A stretch of 64,000 nucleotides of DNA from Treponema_I sp045599005 (GTDB lineage Bacteria > Spirochaetota > Spirochaetia > Treponematales > Treponemataceae): assembly GCA_045599005.1 (NCBI GenBank), contig JAZRVF010000023.1, forward strand, positions 1-64,000. The letters are read 5' to 3'. Under the pieces are notes generated by a model. The model was not told the DNA's origin. It worked only from the letters and a program-made list of their open reading frames with translations, and made no database searches. The translations under genes and the position numbers were made by a program. Of the stretch, positions 8,195-16,462 are shown in pieces; positions within the stretch are counted from its first letter, which is position 1; each line of letters starts with the position of its first letter.

Positions 8195-8743
8195 TTATTT
8201 TCCGTTAATGTTGTTATATTCCAGCACTGATTTTTTATTTTTGGTATCAAATGAAGATACCACGTAGGAAAAAACGTTCAGTTCTTCAGCCATATATTTC
8301 ATGATCGATACCATTTCATTTTCTTTACCATCAGCTGCACCAAGGTACAGATCCTTATTTGCTTCTGAAACAACAAAAATGATAATCACGAATTTATATT
8401 TCAGTCGATACATAATGCTTTGACCGAAGGCCATTTTCACTCCGTCAAATGATGTATCCAGAAACTTGATTTCAATGGCAATACCATCTTCATTGATGGT
8501 TAAATCAGGCCGGTGATTTTTTCCAAAACAATACACACTTTGAACATGAACATCTTTGTCTACCTGAGAAATTACATCACCATTCAGTTTTTCTGAATTA
8601 TCATTCAGTACACTGGCAAACGCAGTTTCAAAACCTCTCTCATCAGAATGACTCAGATTCCATTTAAACTTTTTAATCTTGTTGTCAATAAATCCAACAT
8701 CATCCCAGACTTTACCAAACCGTTTACCTCTTTCAAAACCCAT
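8195..8743 (-). CDS. PD-(D/E)XK nuclease-like protein
   Basis: A 182-residue protein with a complete PD-(D/E)XK signature: RPD (D80), then E91-I-K93 after a strand, and a following helix with GQ (Q108) and MYR, as in many restriction-endonuclease-fold proteins. A conserved Glu in the first helix (ERGFETAF, residues 35-42) fits the fold. Such folds cut or bind DNA; no specific family is recognised. A strong site (AAGGAGA) precedes the ATG. The gene starts 11 bp after the ion-channel stop, so they are co-transcribed. A short hairpin (8177-8193) lies immediately downstream. Possible roles are an effector nuclease or a nuclease-fold regulator; this is inference. Confidence 0.72.
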   Translation of the reverse strand: MGFERGKRFGKVWDDVGFIDNKIKKFKWNLSHSDERGFETAFASVLNDNSEKLNGDVISQVDKDVHVQSVYCFGKNHRPDLTINEDGIAIEIKFLDTSFDGVKMAFGQSIMYRLKYKFVIIIFVVSEANKDLYLGAADGKENEMVSIMKYMAEELNVFSYVVSSFDTKNKKSVLEYNNINGK

Positions 8744-8754
8744 ACCTATCTCCT

Positions 8755-9648
8755 TTACCTCCTGTTTTTTTCATCCATCTTTTTCTGAAGTTCTTCTATC
8801 TGTTTTGACAAACTTTCCAAAGTAACAGGGACAATACCGGAATCTTCAATCTCAACTTCAGCACGACTGGCATTTACTGAATTTACGATAACACCCACAA
8901 TAACATTCATAATGATTGAAGCCTCAAAAAAGTCATAAGTCACAAAGTACAGCCATGCAAATTTAAATTGCGAGATGATTTCAGAAGCATCTATTGAAGT
9001 CATCTTAAAAAGTGAAAGGAAAGCCACACCTAAATCACCAAACCATGACGGAAAATCTGAACCAAAAAGGCTTATACCGATAATTGCATACACATATGCA
9101 AAAATAAGAAGCAGGCAGAATGTCCACAGCACACTGGGGATTGCTTTGAGAACAGCTTTCAGAATAACTCTAAGCTGATTGATTCCATTTACCAGCTTCA
9201 GTGTTTTGAATACACGGAATGATTTAATTCCTTTAACAATTTTGACAGACTTGAATAATCTCCAGACACGAAAAACGCCAAAAAACGGAAGGGACCCAAT
9301 TCCTGAGATAATGATTATCAGTAAATCAAAAAGGTTCCATTTATTCAGATGAAAATATCGGATTCCTTCATCATCCCATCTGAATTCGCCAAAAAATTCT
9401 CTGTTATAAGCTATAGCTTTGAAGATAAGATCACCTACAAAAATCCAAAAACAAATCTGATCAATAACAAAAAGGGTGCGTCCATAGGCTGTGGCGATCT
9501 CTGGTACAGTTTCCAATCCTATGGTAATAGTGTTGACAATGATGATGAGAAGCAACAGATACTCGTAAACAGTATCAGCATCACCATCCACATACCGTTT
9601 TAATTTTTCTGTAAATGAAAGGGACTTTGATTTCATTGTTATATCCAT
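8755..9648 (-). CDS. Voltage-gated-type six-helix cation channel
   Basis: A 297-residue single-domain ion-transport protein of the NaChBac/NavAb type. S1-S3 lie near residues 28-50, 58-79 and 104-124. S4 near 123-153 has Arg/Lys at about every third position (RVWRLFKSVKIVK). S5 is near 172-195, the pore loop near 205-225 and S6 near 238-262, and the C-terminal SLSKQIEELQKKMDEK is a coiled coil as in bacterial sodium channels. The filter region reads KMTSIDASE rather than the usual TLESWS, so ion selectivity is uncertain. The gene sits between the zinc-ribbon gene (41 bp upstream) and the nuclease-like gene (11 bp downstream). It could let membrane potential control, or be collapsed by, this operon. 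Confidence 0.85.
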   Translation of the reverse strand: MDITMKSKSLSFTEKLKRYVDGDADTVYEYLLLLIIIVNTITIGLETVPEIATAYGRTLFVIDQICFWIFVGDLIFKAIAYNREFFGEFRWDDEGIRYFHLNKWNLFDLLIIIISGIGSLPFFGVFRVWRLFKSVKIVKGIKSFRVFKTLKLVNGINQLRVILKAVLKAIPSVLWTFCLLLIFAYVYAIIGISLFGSDFPSWFGDLGVAFLSLFKMTSIDASEIISQFKFAWLYFVTYDFFEASIIMNVIVGVIVNSVNASRAEVEIEDSGIVPVTLESLSKQIEELQKKMDEKNRR

Positions 9649-9689
9649 ATACGGCTGCCTTCTTAAACCGACAGCCGTTTTCTTTTCAG

Positions 9690-9995
9690 TTAACTGTACC
9701 AGTGAAAACCTGTAGGAGATTTATGACAGGAACCAGAACTTGCAGATGAAGATGAATGTCCACAATATGTGCATTCATATTTTCCGTCATGTTGTCCCAT
9801 ATAAACGTGATAGCCGGTCTCTGTATGTCTGCAGCTTCCTGCAGATGCAGAACTGGACTTATGCCCGCAGCCACGACAAATATACCCATCATCACATTCA
9901 CCAATGTATTCATGCCGTCCACTTCGTGATTTATTACAACTTCCGTTAGACCCGGAACTTGACCGATGACCACAACTACAACAAATGTATCCCAT
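9690..9995 (-). CDS. Small protein of three zinc-ribbon repeats
   Basis: A 101-residue protein made almost wholly of three tandem repeats of about 33 residues. Each reads C-x2-CGH-x-SSS-x-S-x-GSC, then a Gly-x-His-x-Tyr ending (at about residues 5-29, 39-64 and 74-100). Two Cys, a third Cys and a His per repeat would hold one zinc ion each, three in total. The serine-rich linker is unusual. A textbook ribosome site (AGGAGG, five bases before the ATG) precedes it. It is the first gene of the leftward operon with the channel and nuclease-like genes, and an XRE operator lies in its promoter. No known family recognised. Confidence 0.8.
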   Translation of the reverse strand: MGYICCSCGHRSSSGSNGSCNKSRSGRHEYIGECDDGYICRGCGHKSSSASAGSCRHTETGYHVYMGQHDGKYECTYCGHSSSSASSGSCHKSPTGFHWYS

Positions 9996-10026
9996 AAAAA
10001 CCTCCTGAATAGTGGTACTTTATATT

Positions 10027-10095
10027 GGTTATTACCAACTTATTGCCATATAATTTGGTAATAACCTAGTATACAACAAAATTACGGTAATTACC
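10027..10095. promoter_or_regulatory. Three evenly spaced operator palindromes between the channel operon and its XRE gene
   Basis: Three 10-bp sites with consensus GGTNATNACC: GGTTATTACC (10027-10036), GGTAATAACC (10057-10066) and GGTAATTACC (10086-10095). Starts are 30 and 29 bp apart, close to three helical turns, so bound dimers would face the same side. The region separates the divergent XRE gene from the zinc-ribbon/channel/nuclease operon, and the sites overlap the likely leftward promoter. This is the arrangement of cooperative phage-repressor operators. Confidence 0.7.
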
Positions 10096-10139
10096 AATTA
10101 TCTGTCGAAATAGTTGGGAATTTCCTAAAAAATTACTTC

Positions 10140-10481
10140 ATGAGTAATTTTTGGGAACGCGTCGACGGAGAACTGGAATACCTTGGTATGAACAGAAAAA
10201 CTTTAGCTCAGGAAGTAGGGTTTAATCTTGGGAATATCGGAAAGGGTATTCAACTAGGATCGTCTCCATCTGCCGATACAGCAGTAAAAATTGCTAAAAC
10301 TCTAGGGGTTTCAGTCGAATATCTGGTTACAGGACATGATACTCAATTAAGTAACGAAAAGATTGATTTAAAAAAGTATCGGAAATACAAAACTATTATT
10401 GATACATTAGACAATCTTCCAGAAAATTACAAAAGTCTGGTAATCTCCGTACTCAAACAACTGGCAGATTTTTCAAACTGA
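10140..10481 (+). CDS. XRE-family repressor
   Basis: A 113-residue protein with an N-terminal helix-turn-helix (residues 8-65, NRKTLAQEVGFNLGNIGKG, then PSADTAVKIAKTLGVSVEYL). A short C-terminal helical part (LPENYKSLVISVLKQL) probably mediates dimerisation. It lacks a peptidase or ligand domain. No Shine-Dalgarno sequence is seen before the ATG. It diverges from the zinc-ribbon/channel/nuclease operon across a 144-bp region containing three matching operators, so it very probably represses that operon and itself. Confidence 0.88.
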   Translation: MSNFWERVDGELEYLGMNRKTLAQEVGFNLGNIGKGIQLGSSPSADTAVKIAKTLGVSVEYLVTGHDTQLSNEKIDLKKYRKYKTIIDTLDNLPENYKSLVISVLKQLADFSN

Positions 10482-10629
10482 TTACATTCACACCTTCATT
10501 TTTCATTCTTACTCCTTCATACAGGAATTCTTTGCGTTCGCTCCGGGCTAAAAGAATCTTAGGATTGACCTCTTTCTAACCAATTCGTTGATATCCTTTT
10601 CTCAAAGCATTTTAACAGACCTAACTTCA

Positions 10630-10726
10630 TTTCGCAAAATCAAACAATCCTGGATTTTGCGAAACAACCATCCAGCCGCTTCGCGCACGGGAGCAGCCCG
10701 GTTTTGTGCCTGCACAAAATGCGCCC
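10630..10726 (-). repeat. GGGCGCA-hairpin intergenic repeat, copy B (shortened), plus a second hairpin
   Basis: On the minus strand GGGCGCA (10726-10720) is followed by a hairpin TTTTGTGC/GCACAAAA and CCGGGCTGCTCC, identical to copy C at 63017 except in the loop. Downstream comes a 12-bp perfect hairpin (10630-10641 with 10653-10664, TTTCGCAAAATC). The rest of the 277-bp gap between the XRE and ATPase genes shows nothing else I can name. Confidence 0.6.
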
Positions 10727-10758
10727 TTATGCTTTCTTCCTTTCCTAAGCTTCTTTTC

Positions 10759-13086
10759 TCACCCCACAAATCCGATCCGCTTTTCCGTTTCCTCGTTCTC
10801 CGCTTTCCACTGGTTTTTCTTCTCCTTCTGCAGCTTCTTCAGTTCCTCCATGATGTAATCCGAGGACACATCATCCGGGTTCATGAAGCGGATGCGGCTT
10901 GCCAGTACACCAAAGTCACCCGGTGTCACGCTGGCTGAATCCTCCAGTTCCTCAATCTGGCTGTTGGAAAGATGATAGGCCGGGAAGTAACGGTCCGCCA
11001 TGATTCTGATTCCGTCAAACTTCATGGGTTTGAACTCAACCATCATGTGAAAACGCCGCTGCATGGCAGGATCCATGATGTTCCGTAAGTTTGTCGTGCA
11101 GATCAGAATCCCTGTGAATTCCTCCATCTGCGTCAGGAATTCGTTCACTGTCGAACGTTCCCAGCTGCGCTGCGCATTGTTTCTGTCAGCAAAGAAGGAA
11201 TCCGCCTCATCAAAAAGAAGGATTGAGCCGGAACTTTCGGCCTCGGCAAATGCACTCCGGATATTCTTTTCGTTCTGGCCCACATACATTCCAAAAATGT
11301 CACTGGCCCGTTTCAAGAGAATCGGTTTTCCAAGCTTTTCTGCAATGTGCCGCGCAAGTTCCGTCTTACCGGTTCCGCTGAGTCCGTAAAAAAGCATCCT
11401 GATTCCGCTTTCTGTCCCCCTGTTTTTTTCCGCAAACTTCTCCGCATTCAGAACCATCTCCACAATTTTCTGCGGGTTCATGCTTGCGTTCAGCACTTTC
11501 GGGTCATACTCAGCTTTCACAGTCTCCCGCATTTTTGCCTTCCCGTTCAGAAGCAGAGAATTTTCCCTCATCACAATCCCTGCCTTGTTCAGGAGCGTTT
11601 CTTCATCAGCGCATCTCATTCCCTCAACAGCTTTCACAATGTTTTCCACGCTGGAACCGGTCAGTCTGTAACGGTCAAGCATCTCAAGAAGACTGATTTT
11701 CGCAGACTCCGAAATCTTCAGCGCCTCAAGTTTTGTCTTTGCAATGGAACGGAGCATTGTCAGCGGCATCGACTCAAACTTAAGGCTGAAATTGAATCTC
11801 CGGAGAGTGGAATCGTCAATCTGATGCTGATGATTGATGATGTAGACAACTTTGTTCATGTTGTTCTCAAGCATTTTGTTCACGGTGCCTTTCGTGCCGG
11901 TAGGGACGGGTCCGAAGAAAGAGAATTCCAGAGTTTTAAGGACAGTGTCCGCCTCATCAACAACAAGGACAGAATCCGGCCGTTCCATGGAAAGAAGGCA
12001 GACAAGCCGGTTAAGGACATTGCAGTTTGAATTCTCTGCCTCATTCTTAAAGATGTAGACATTTTCACCTGATTCTTTTCCAAGTGATTTTGCCAGTTCC
12101 GTTTTGCCGCTGCCAGGTTTCCCGTAAAGCAGGATTGAGACCGGATTTTTTCCTTTAAGCAGATCAAGACAGATTCCCGAGGATTCTTCCTTCACGGAGA
12201 ATGAATCAAGACTGTAGGCTCCGGAACAGTCCCAGGGTTTAAGCAGGTCGCTGAAGTAAGGATCTATGCTCTGTTCCTCAATGCATTCATTAAGTGAATC
12301 ATCATAGTCACCATCATGGTCAATAAAACCGAAATTTCTGATCCTGCCGTCACTTCTGAGCATCATTCTCAGTTCTTTCTCATTTATTCCAAGAATGGTC
12401 GGCATGCAGTTCTTAAAATCGTTGTCACAGCTGTCTGCACTCCGGATAATGTCACGCAGATAGTCATTTGTCCGGAACCGGCATTTCATAAGGACAAAAC
12501 GGGCCTCTTCCTCAGAAAGTTTCACCTGGTCAACAAGAAACCTGGTTTTCGAAATATCAAATACCGCGGACTCAATCTTCTTTGTCAGGGAAATATTGTC
12601 TGACAGCCTCACATCCGAACCGGACTTAAAGACTGCAGCATTCACCACCGCTGAGAAAACAGGTTTTTCCGAAGCGTAAAGCACACGGTGAAGATTGACC
12701 ACATTCTCATCAACGACATCAAAGCGGTTAATGCTACGCTCAATCTTTTTATCCTGAACGTATCTGTATGGAATTTCCGAATTGTCAAAAACGTCCATCT
12801 CACCTGGATTCTGATCACTCAGCTTAAGCCGGTTCTGTCTCTCAAGATTCTGAATCTCCACATCAAGAACCTGAGCAAGACGCTCACTCAGATCAAGCCG
12901 ATTCACACAGTCAAGAAAACATTTGATTGCCTCATCAAAATTCTCCACGATTCTTCCGTTCGCCATTCCCTGGAACATGTTGAAAAGGTAATAACTGATT
13001 GCATAGGGTTCCGATTCTGTGTAAGTGATTGCTCCACCTGCGTTTCCTGCCATTCTTCTTCTGACCCGATTCATTCCTTTGCCCAT
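10759..13086 (-). CDS. Twin-AAA ATPase of unknown role
   Basis: A 775-residue protein with an unrecognised N-terminal region (1-310) and two AAA modules. Module 1: Walker A GKPGSGKTE near 323, Walker B SVLVVDEAD near 372-380, RRF near 429. Module 2: Walker A GLSGTGKTE near 568, Walker B ILLFDEAD near 622, sensor CTTN near 663 and Arg finger QRRF near 676. Module 2 is closest to the classical Cdc48/SpoVK-like group. Tandem AAA modules usually form hexamers that unfold or remodel proteins. A good site (AAGGAG) precedes the ATG. It is divergent from a WYL-domain regulator. The target is unknown; a defence or stress role is possible by analogy only. Confidence 0.8.
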   Translation of the reverse strand: MGKGMNRVRRRMAGNAGGAITYTESEPYAISYYLFNMFQGMANGRIVENFDEAIKCFLDCVNRLDLSERLAQVLDVEIQNLERQNRLKLSDQNPGEMDVFDNSEIPYRYVQDKKIERSINRFDVVDENVVNLHRVLYASEKPVFSAVVNAAVFKSGSDVRLSDNISLTKKIESAVFDISKTRFLVDQVKLSEEEARFVLMKCRFRTNDYLRDIIRSADSCDNDFKNCMPTILGINEKELRMMLRSDGRIRNFGFIDHDGDYDDSLNECIEEQSIDPYFSDLLKPWDCSGAYSLDSFSVKEESSGICLDLLKGKNPVSILLYGKPGSGKTELAKSLGKESGENVYIFKNEAENSNCNVLNRLVCLLSMERPDSVLVVDEADTVLKTLEFSFFGPVPTGTKGTVNKMLENNMNKVVYIINHQHQIDDSTLRRFNFSLKFESMPLTMLRSIAKTKLEALKISESAKISLLEMLDRYRLTGSSVENIVKAVEGMRCADEETLLNKAGIVMRENSLLLNGKAKMRETVKAEYDPKVLNASMNPQKIVEMVLNAEKFAEKNRGTESGIRMLFYGLSGTGKTELARHIAEKLGKPILLKRASDIFGMYVGQNEKNIRSAFAEAESSGSILLFDEADSFFADRNNAQRSWERSTVNEFLTQMEEFTGILICTTNLRNIMDPAMQRRFHMMVEFKPMKFDGIRIMADRYFPAYHLSNSQIEELEDSASVTPGDFGVLASRIRFMNPDDVSSDYIMEELKKLQKEKKNQWKAENEETEKRIGFVG

Positions 13087-13135
13087 AATTTTCTCCTTGT
13101 AAAATCAGTTTACGGGTTTTATAATAACAATCATA

Positions 13136-13154
13136 TTTCTCAAATTATGAGAAA
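13136..13154. promoter_or_regulatory. Perfect 19-bp inverted repeat between the AAA ATPase and WYL genes
   Basis: TTTCTCA-AATTA-TGAGAAA, seven-base arms around a five-base spacer, in the 89-bp gap between the divergent ATPase and WYL-regulator genes, 22 bp before the WYL start. It is the obvious candidate operator for the WYL protein. Confidence 0.5.
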
Positions 13155-13175
13155 AACTTACTCAGGAGCCGGAAC

Positions 13176-14396
13176 ATGAAAAAAAAATCCACATCAGAAA
13201 TTGAGTCACTTGATCTTGATAAAGAAGATGAGCGGGATATAAGAAGACTGGTCAATCAATATAAATTCCGTTACAGACTCATCACCGGGCAGAATCCTGA
13301 TGAGAAACTGCTGGAAAAGGAAAGGCAGAAAATAATCAGAAAGCTTTTCTCCAGGGAAAAAGACAGGATGCACCAGGTTGAAAAAGAAGATGGACAGATG
13401 AGATGTCTCCTGAATTTTCTACGCCACGAAAACAGGCACCTTTCAATTGAGGAAATGTCTGAAGAGCTGATAAAATCCGGTTTCACTGTCGGTTCAAGCG
13501 TCAAGACAATCTATCGCCGCATTCTTCCTCAGTTGATTGACCGTGGCGCAATAAAAGATGAAGAAAAGAAATATTACATTCCTGACTATAAACGAAATCC
13601 TGAATATGAAAGATCCGCTGCGGAAGATTTGACCAACCGTATGGAGACAGTCTCAATCATTTCCAATTTCCTTGATATCCTGAAAGATTCCCCTGTGTAC
13701 GAAAAGGCAAAAAAATATATTGAGGATGAGTTTCATACCTGCAACCGTCACCTTCGCTTTAACACTGAAAAAGAATTGGATGAGGACACTCTTGTGTCCC
13801 GGGTAATCTTTATGGGCGCTCCCACAGCAAAGGTTCAGACTGGAATATGGGATAAAATTCATCTTGCAATGCAGGAGAACAATCACCTGGTCATCCAATA
13901 CATCCCTGAAGACAGTAAGGAACCTGAGAAATACACAGTCCAGCCTTATCAGCTTATCTTTGACAACGGATTCTGGGATCTCTGGGGAAACTGCACAACT
14001 CCCGGACACAGGGGAACAAGATTATTCAATCTTTCCAGGATTCAGGAAGTGGAGATCAAAGAAAGCAGTGAAGGGTTCCGACTCCCTGAGAATTACGACT
14101 TCCGGTTCACTCTGGCAGGCAATTTCGGCTGCTACAATGATGATGTCGCAGAAGATTACAGCATAAAAATCAGAAAAGACAGCTATGCCTATCTTTACAT
14201 CAAAGACAGGATATGGGGAGATTTTCAGGAAATAAAAGAAGTTGAAGACGGTTTTATCCTGGAATTTGAGGCAACCCAATATAAACCGATTCTCCGCTGG
14301 GTCTTAAGCTGGGGAGCAGAAGTCCAGCCCCTGGAACCCCAAAAACTTGTGGACGACTGGAAAGCCACCATAAAAAAAATGCAGCAATCCCTGTGA
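13176..14396 (+). CDS. WYL-domain transcriptional regulator
   Basis: A 406-residue protein. Residues 60-150 form a winged helix-turn-helix (LSIEEMSEELIKSGFTVG, then VKTIYRRILPQLIDRGAI). The C-terminal half carries a WYL-like domain (LVIQYIPEDSKEPEKYTVQPYQLIFDNGFWDL and FNLSRIQEVEI, each a family landmark), followed by a WCX-like segment ending LRWVLSWGAEVQPLEP. WYL proteins sense nucleotides or single-stranded DNA and often control defence or DNA-damage genes. AGGAG precedes the ATG. It is divergent from the twin-AAA ATPase and probably regulates it. Confidence 0.85.
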   Translation: MKKKSTSEIESLDLDKEDERDIRRLVNQYKFRYRLITGQNPDEKLLEKERQKIIRKLFSREKDRMHQVEKEDGQMRCLLNFLRHENRHLSIEEMSEELIKSGFTVGSSVKTIYRRILPQLIDRGAIKDEEKKYYIPDYKRNPEYERSAAEDLTNRMETVSIISNFLDILKDSPVYEKAKKYIEDEFHTCNRHLRFNTEKELDEDTLVSRVIFMGAPTAKVQTGIWDKIHLAMQENNHLVIQYIPEDSKEPEKYTVQPYQLIFDNGFWDLWGNCTTPGHRGTRLFNLSRIQEVEIKESSEGFRLPENYDFRFTLAGNFGCYNDDVAEDYSIKIRKDSYAYLYIKDRIWGDFQEIKEVEDGFILEFEATQYKPILRWVLSWGAEVQPLEPQKLVDDWKATIKKMQQSL

Positions 14397-14420
14397 AGGT
14401 GACAGCCGGAATGTTCCCGG

Positions 14421-14480
14421 CGAACACCTGTCATCCCCTGCGAACACATGCCATCCCCTGCGAACACCTGTCATTCCGAG
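14421..14480 (+). repeat. Three tandem 20-bp units joined to a TGTCATTCCGAGC repeat
   Basis: Three units of CGAACACCTGTCATCCCCTG (14421-14440, 14441-14460 with two changes, 14461-14480 diverging at its end). The last unit runs into TGTCATTCCGAGCGAAGTCG, a member of the dispersed repeat family also seen at 49 and 53.8 kb. Confidence 0.7.
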
Positions 14481-14565
14481 CGAAGTCGAGGAATCTTCCC
14501 AATCCCAAGGCCCTGAAGCCCCTTTGGCAAAACCCCCGACCCCTCGGAGAAAGAGTTTATTGCGC

Positions 14566-16371
14566 TTATTCTTCAGTCTTGAAAATGCTGATTATCTCCA
14601 CAAGCCTGTCTGCATTGGCACTGAGCTCCTCAGCCATTGCCGCCAGCTCCTCGGAGGCACTTGCATTCTGCTGAGTGATTGAATCCAGCTGCATGACCGC
14701 AGAAGTAACCTGACTTGCGCCCGAATCCTGATCCTTACTTGCCACACTGATCTCATCAATAAGATTACCGGTCTGCTCAATCTTGGGAAGAACACCGTTG
14801 ATTTTTTCACCAGCCTCTTCAGCTTTTGCAAGAGAAGCATTTGAAAGATCAACAATCTCTTTGGCAGTTTTCTGGCTCCGTTCCGCAAGTTTACGGACTT
14901 CTCCCGCTACAACAGCAAAACCTTTTCCCGCTTCACCGGCACGGGCAGCCTCAATTGCGGCATTCAGGGCAAGAAGGTTTGTCTGACTAGCAATTCCCTG
15001 GATTTCCTTGATTTTCCGTGAAATTTCCCTTACAGCATCAACAGCATCATTTACCACAGAAACAGACTGGATGCTTTCCGCAGAAGTCGCACTGGCAAGC
15101 TCAGTAGTTGTATAAGCATTGTTTGCGGTCTGCCGGATATTGGATGCCATTTCCTCAAGTGTAGCCCTCATTTCCTCTGTGGAAGCAGCCTGTTCGCTGG
15201 CACCTGCGGAAATCGACTGGCTTGAAATGCTAATCTGCTGACTTCCTGAAAGAACCTGTTCCGCAGTGTTCTTGATCCTCATGACAATCTCGGTAAGCAG
15301 ATCAAGGAAGGAGTTGGTGTCGCCAGAAAGTTCCGCAAACTCATCCTTTCCTTTCACAGGCAGACGGTAAGTCAGGTCAGCATCACCGCTTGTCAGATTC
15401 TTGATCGCTCTCTGAACCTGTCTCAAAGGCCGAAGGAATTTGGCGGACAGTACAATACCCACAAGAATCATGAATACAACTGTAAGAATAATGATCTCAA
15501 TGCTGAGGGGAGTAAAGATTCCTTTACGGAGAAGGGTGGAAACTTCAAGTGGTTTTCCAAGATAAAGTGTTGTGAGGAACTTACCGTCAAGATTGAACAG
15601 AGGGAAATAAGTGGCGATTCCCGAGATTCCGTTGATAACTGTCAGACCGGTAAAAGTCTCACCTTTCTCTGTCATCCGGATAGGCCCTGGATCTGCAATC
15701 TGAGTTCCCTGCATTCCTTCAAGAGTTGTAACGATACGGGTTTCACCATCAAAAATCGTAATGTCACAGTCAGTATATTCTTTTGCTTTCGCAATGAATT
15801 CAGGTGAAGTTAGAACTTCAATAATCGCAATTGCCCCGATTACGCGTCCGTCTTTTTCAATCGGGACAAGTGCAGTTCCGTAAAGGTTCTCGGCAATCTT
15901 CTCAAGATTAAGAGTTGACTTTCCATTAAGTGCGTCACGGACAATGTCGGGATTTTTTACAACTCCATAATCTTCGTCAGAAATCTGGATACCATCGGCA
16001 TCACAGATTATAGCTTTGTCTGCACCAAGCAGCTCAACCGCATCCTTTGCAATCCTGTTAGCAATGTCCCCGTCAAGCCAGCTTTCCCGTACCATGTATT
16101 CACATACAGCACGAGAACTGTTTGCAATGCGGTTAACATTTTCAAGATCCTCCTGAATTTCCTCAAGAAGAATCTTCGATTTTGCGTGGATATCGTTGAT
16201 AAAATAAGAATTAAGGCCAGAATCCAGTCCCTGAGAAACAGTAAAAGCAATCAGGCTTGCATAAAGAAGAATAAGAGCCGCAAAAACAACGATGACAAAC
16301 CTGGCAACAGATGATTTTCTACCGTTTCCACCATGGACAGTTTTTTCCTGTCCAAAAGCTTTCTCCATCAT
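14566..16371 (-). CDS. Methyl-accepting chemotaxis protein (Cache sensor)
   Basis: A 601-residue transmembrane chemoreceptor. TM1 is near residues 25-48, a periplasmic Cache-type sensor spans about 50-280, TM2 is near 285-306 (IIILTVVFMILVGIVLS), and a HAMP linker follows. The cytoplasmic coiled-coil hairpin has the conserved tip IQGIASQTNLLALNAAIEAA-type sequence near residue 465. Receptors like this pass ligand binding to CheA/CheW. The start region is ATGATG with AAGGGA upstream. It is not co-directional with other chemotaxis genes. Ligand unknown. Confidence 0.95.
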   Translation of the reverse strand: MMEKAFGQEKTVHGGNGRKSSVARFVIVVFAALILLYASLIAFTVSQGLDSGLNSYFINDIHAKSKILLEEIQEDLENVNRIANSSRAVCEYMVRESWLDGDIANRIAKDAVELLGADKAIICDADGIQISDEDYGVVKNPDIVRDALNGKSTLNLEKIAENLYGTALVPIEKDGRVIGAIAIIEVLTSPEFIAKAKEYTDCDITIFDGETRIVTTLEGMQGTQIADPGPIRMTEKGETFTGLTVINGISGIATYFPLFNLDGKFLTTLYLGKPLEVSTLLRKGIFTPLSIEIIILTVVFMILVGIVLSAKFLRPLRQVQRAIKNLTSGDADLTYRLPVKGKDEFAELSGDTNSFLDLLTEIVMRIKNTAEQVLSGSQQISISSQSISAGASEQAASTEEMRATLEEMASNIRQTANNAYTTTELASATSAESIQSVSVVNDAVDAVREISRKIKEIQGIASQTNLLALNAAIEAARAGEAGKGFAVVAGEVRKLAERSQKTAKEIVDLSNASLAKAEEAGEKINGVLPKIEQTGNLIDEISVASKDQDSGASQVTSAVMQLDSITQQNASASEELAAMAEELSANADRLVEIISIFKTEE

Positions 16372-16462
16372 AATAAAATCCCTTTAATAAAAATTTCCCT
16401 TCTATTATGACACATAATAGAAATAAGTCCATAATCTTGATAAATTCTTTACATTAAAAAAA

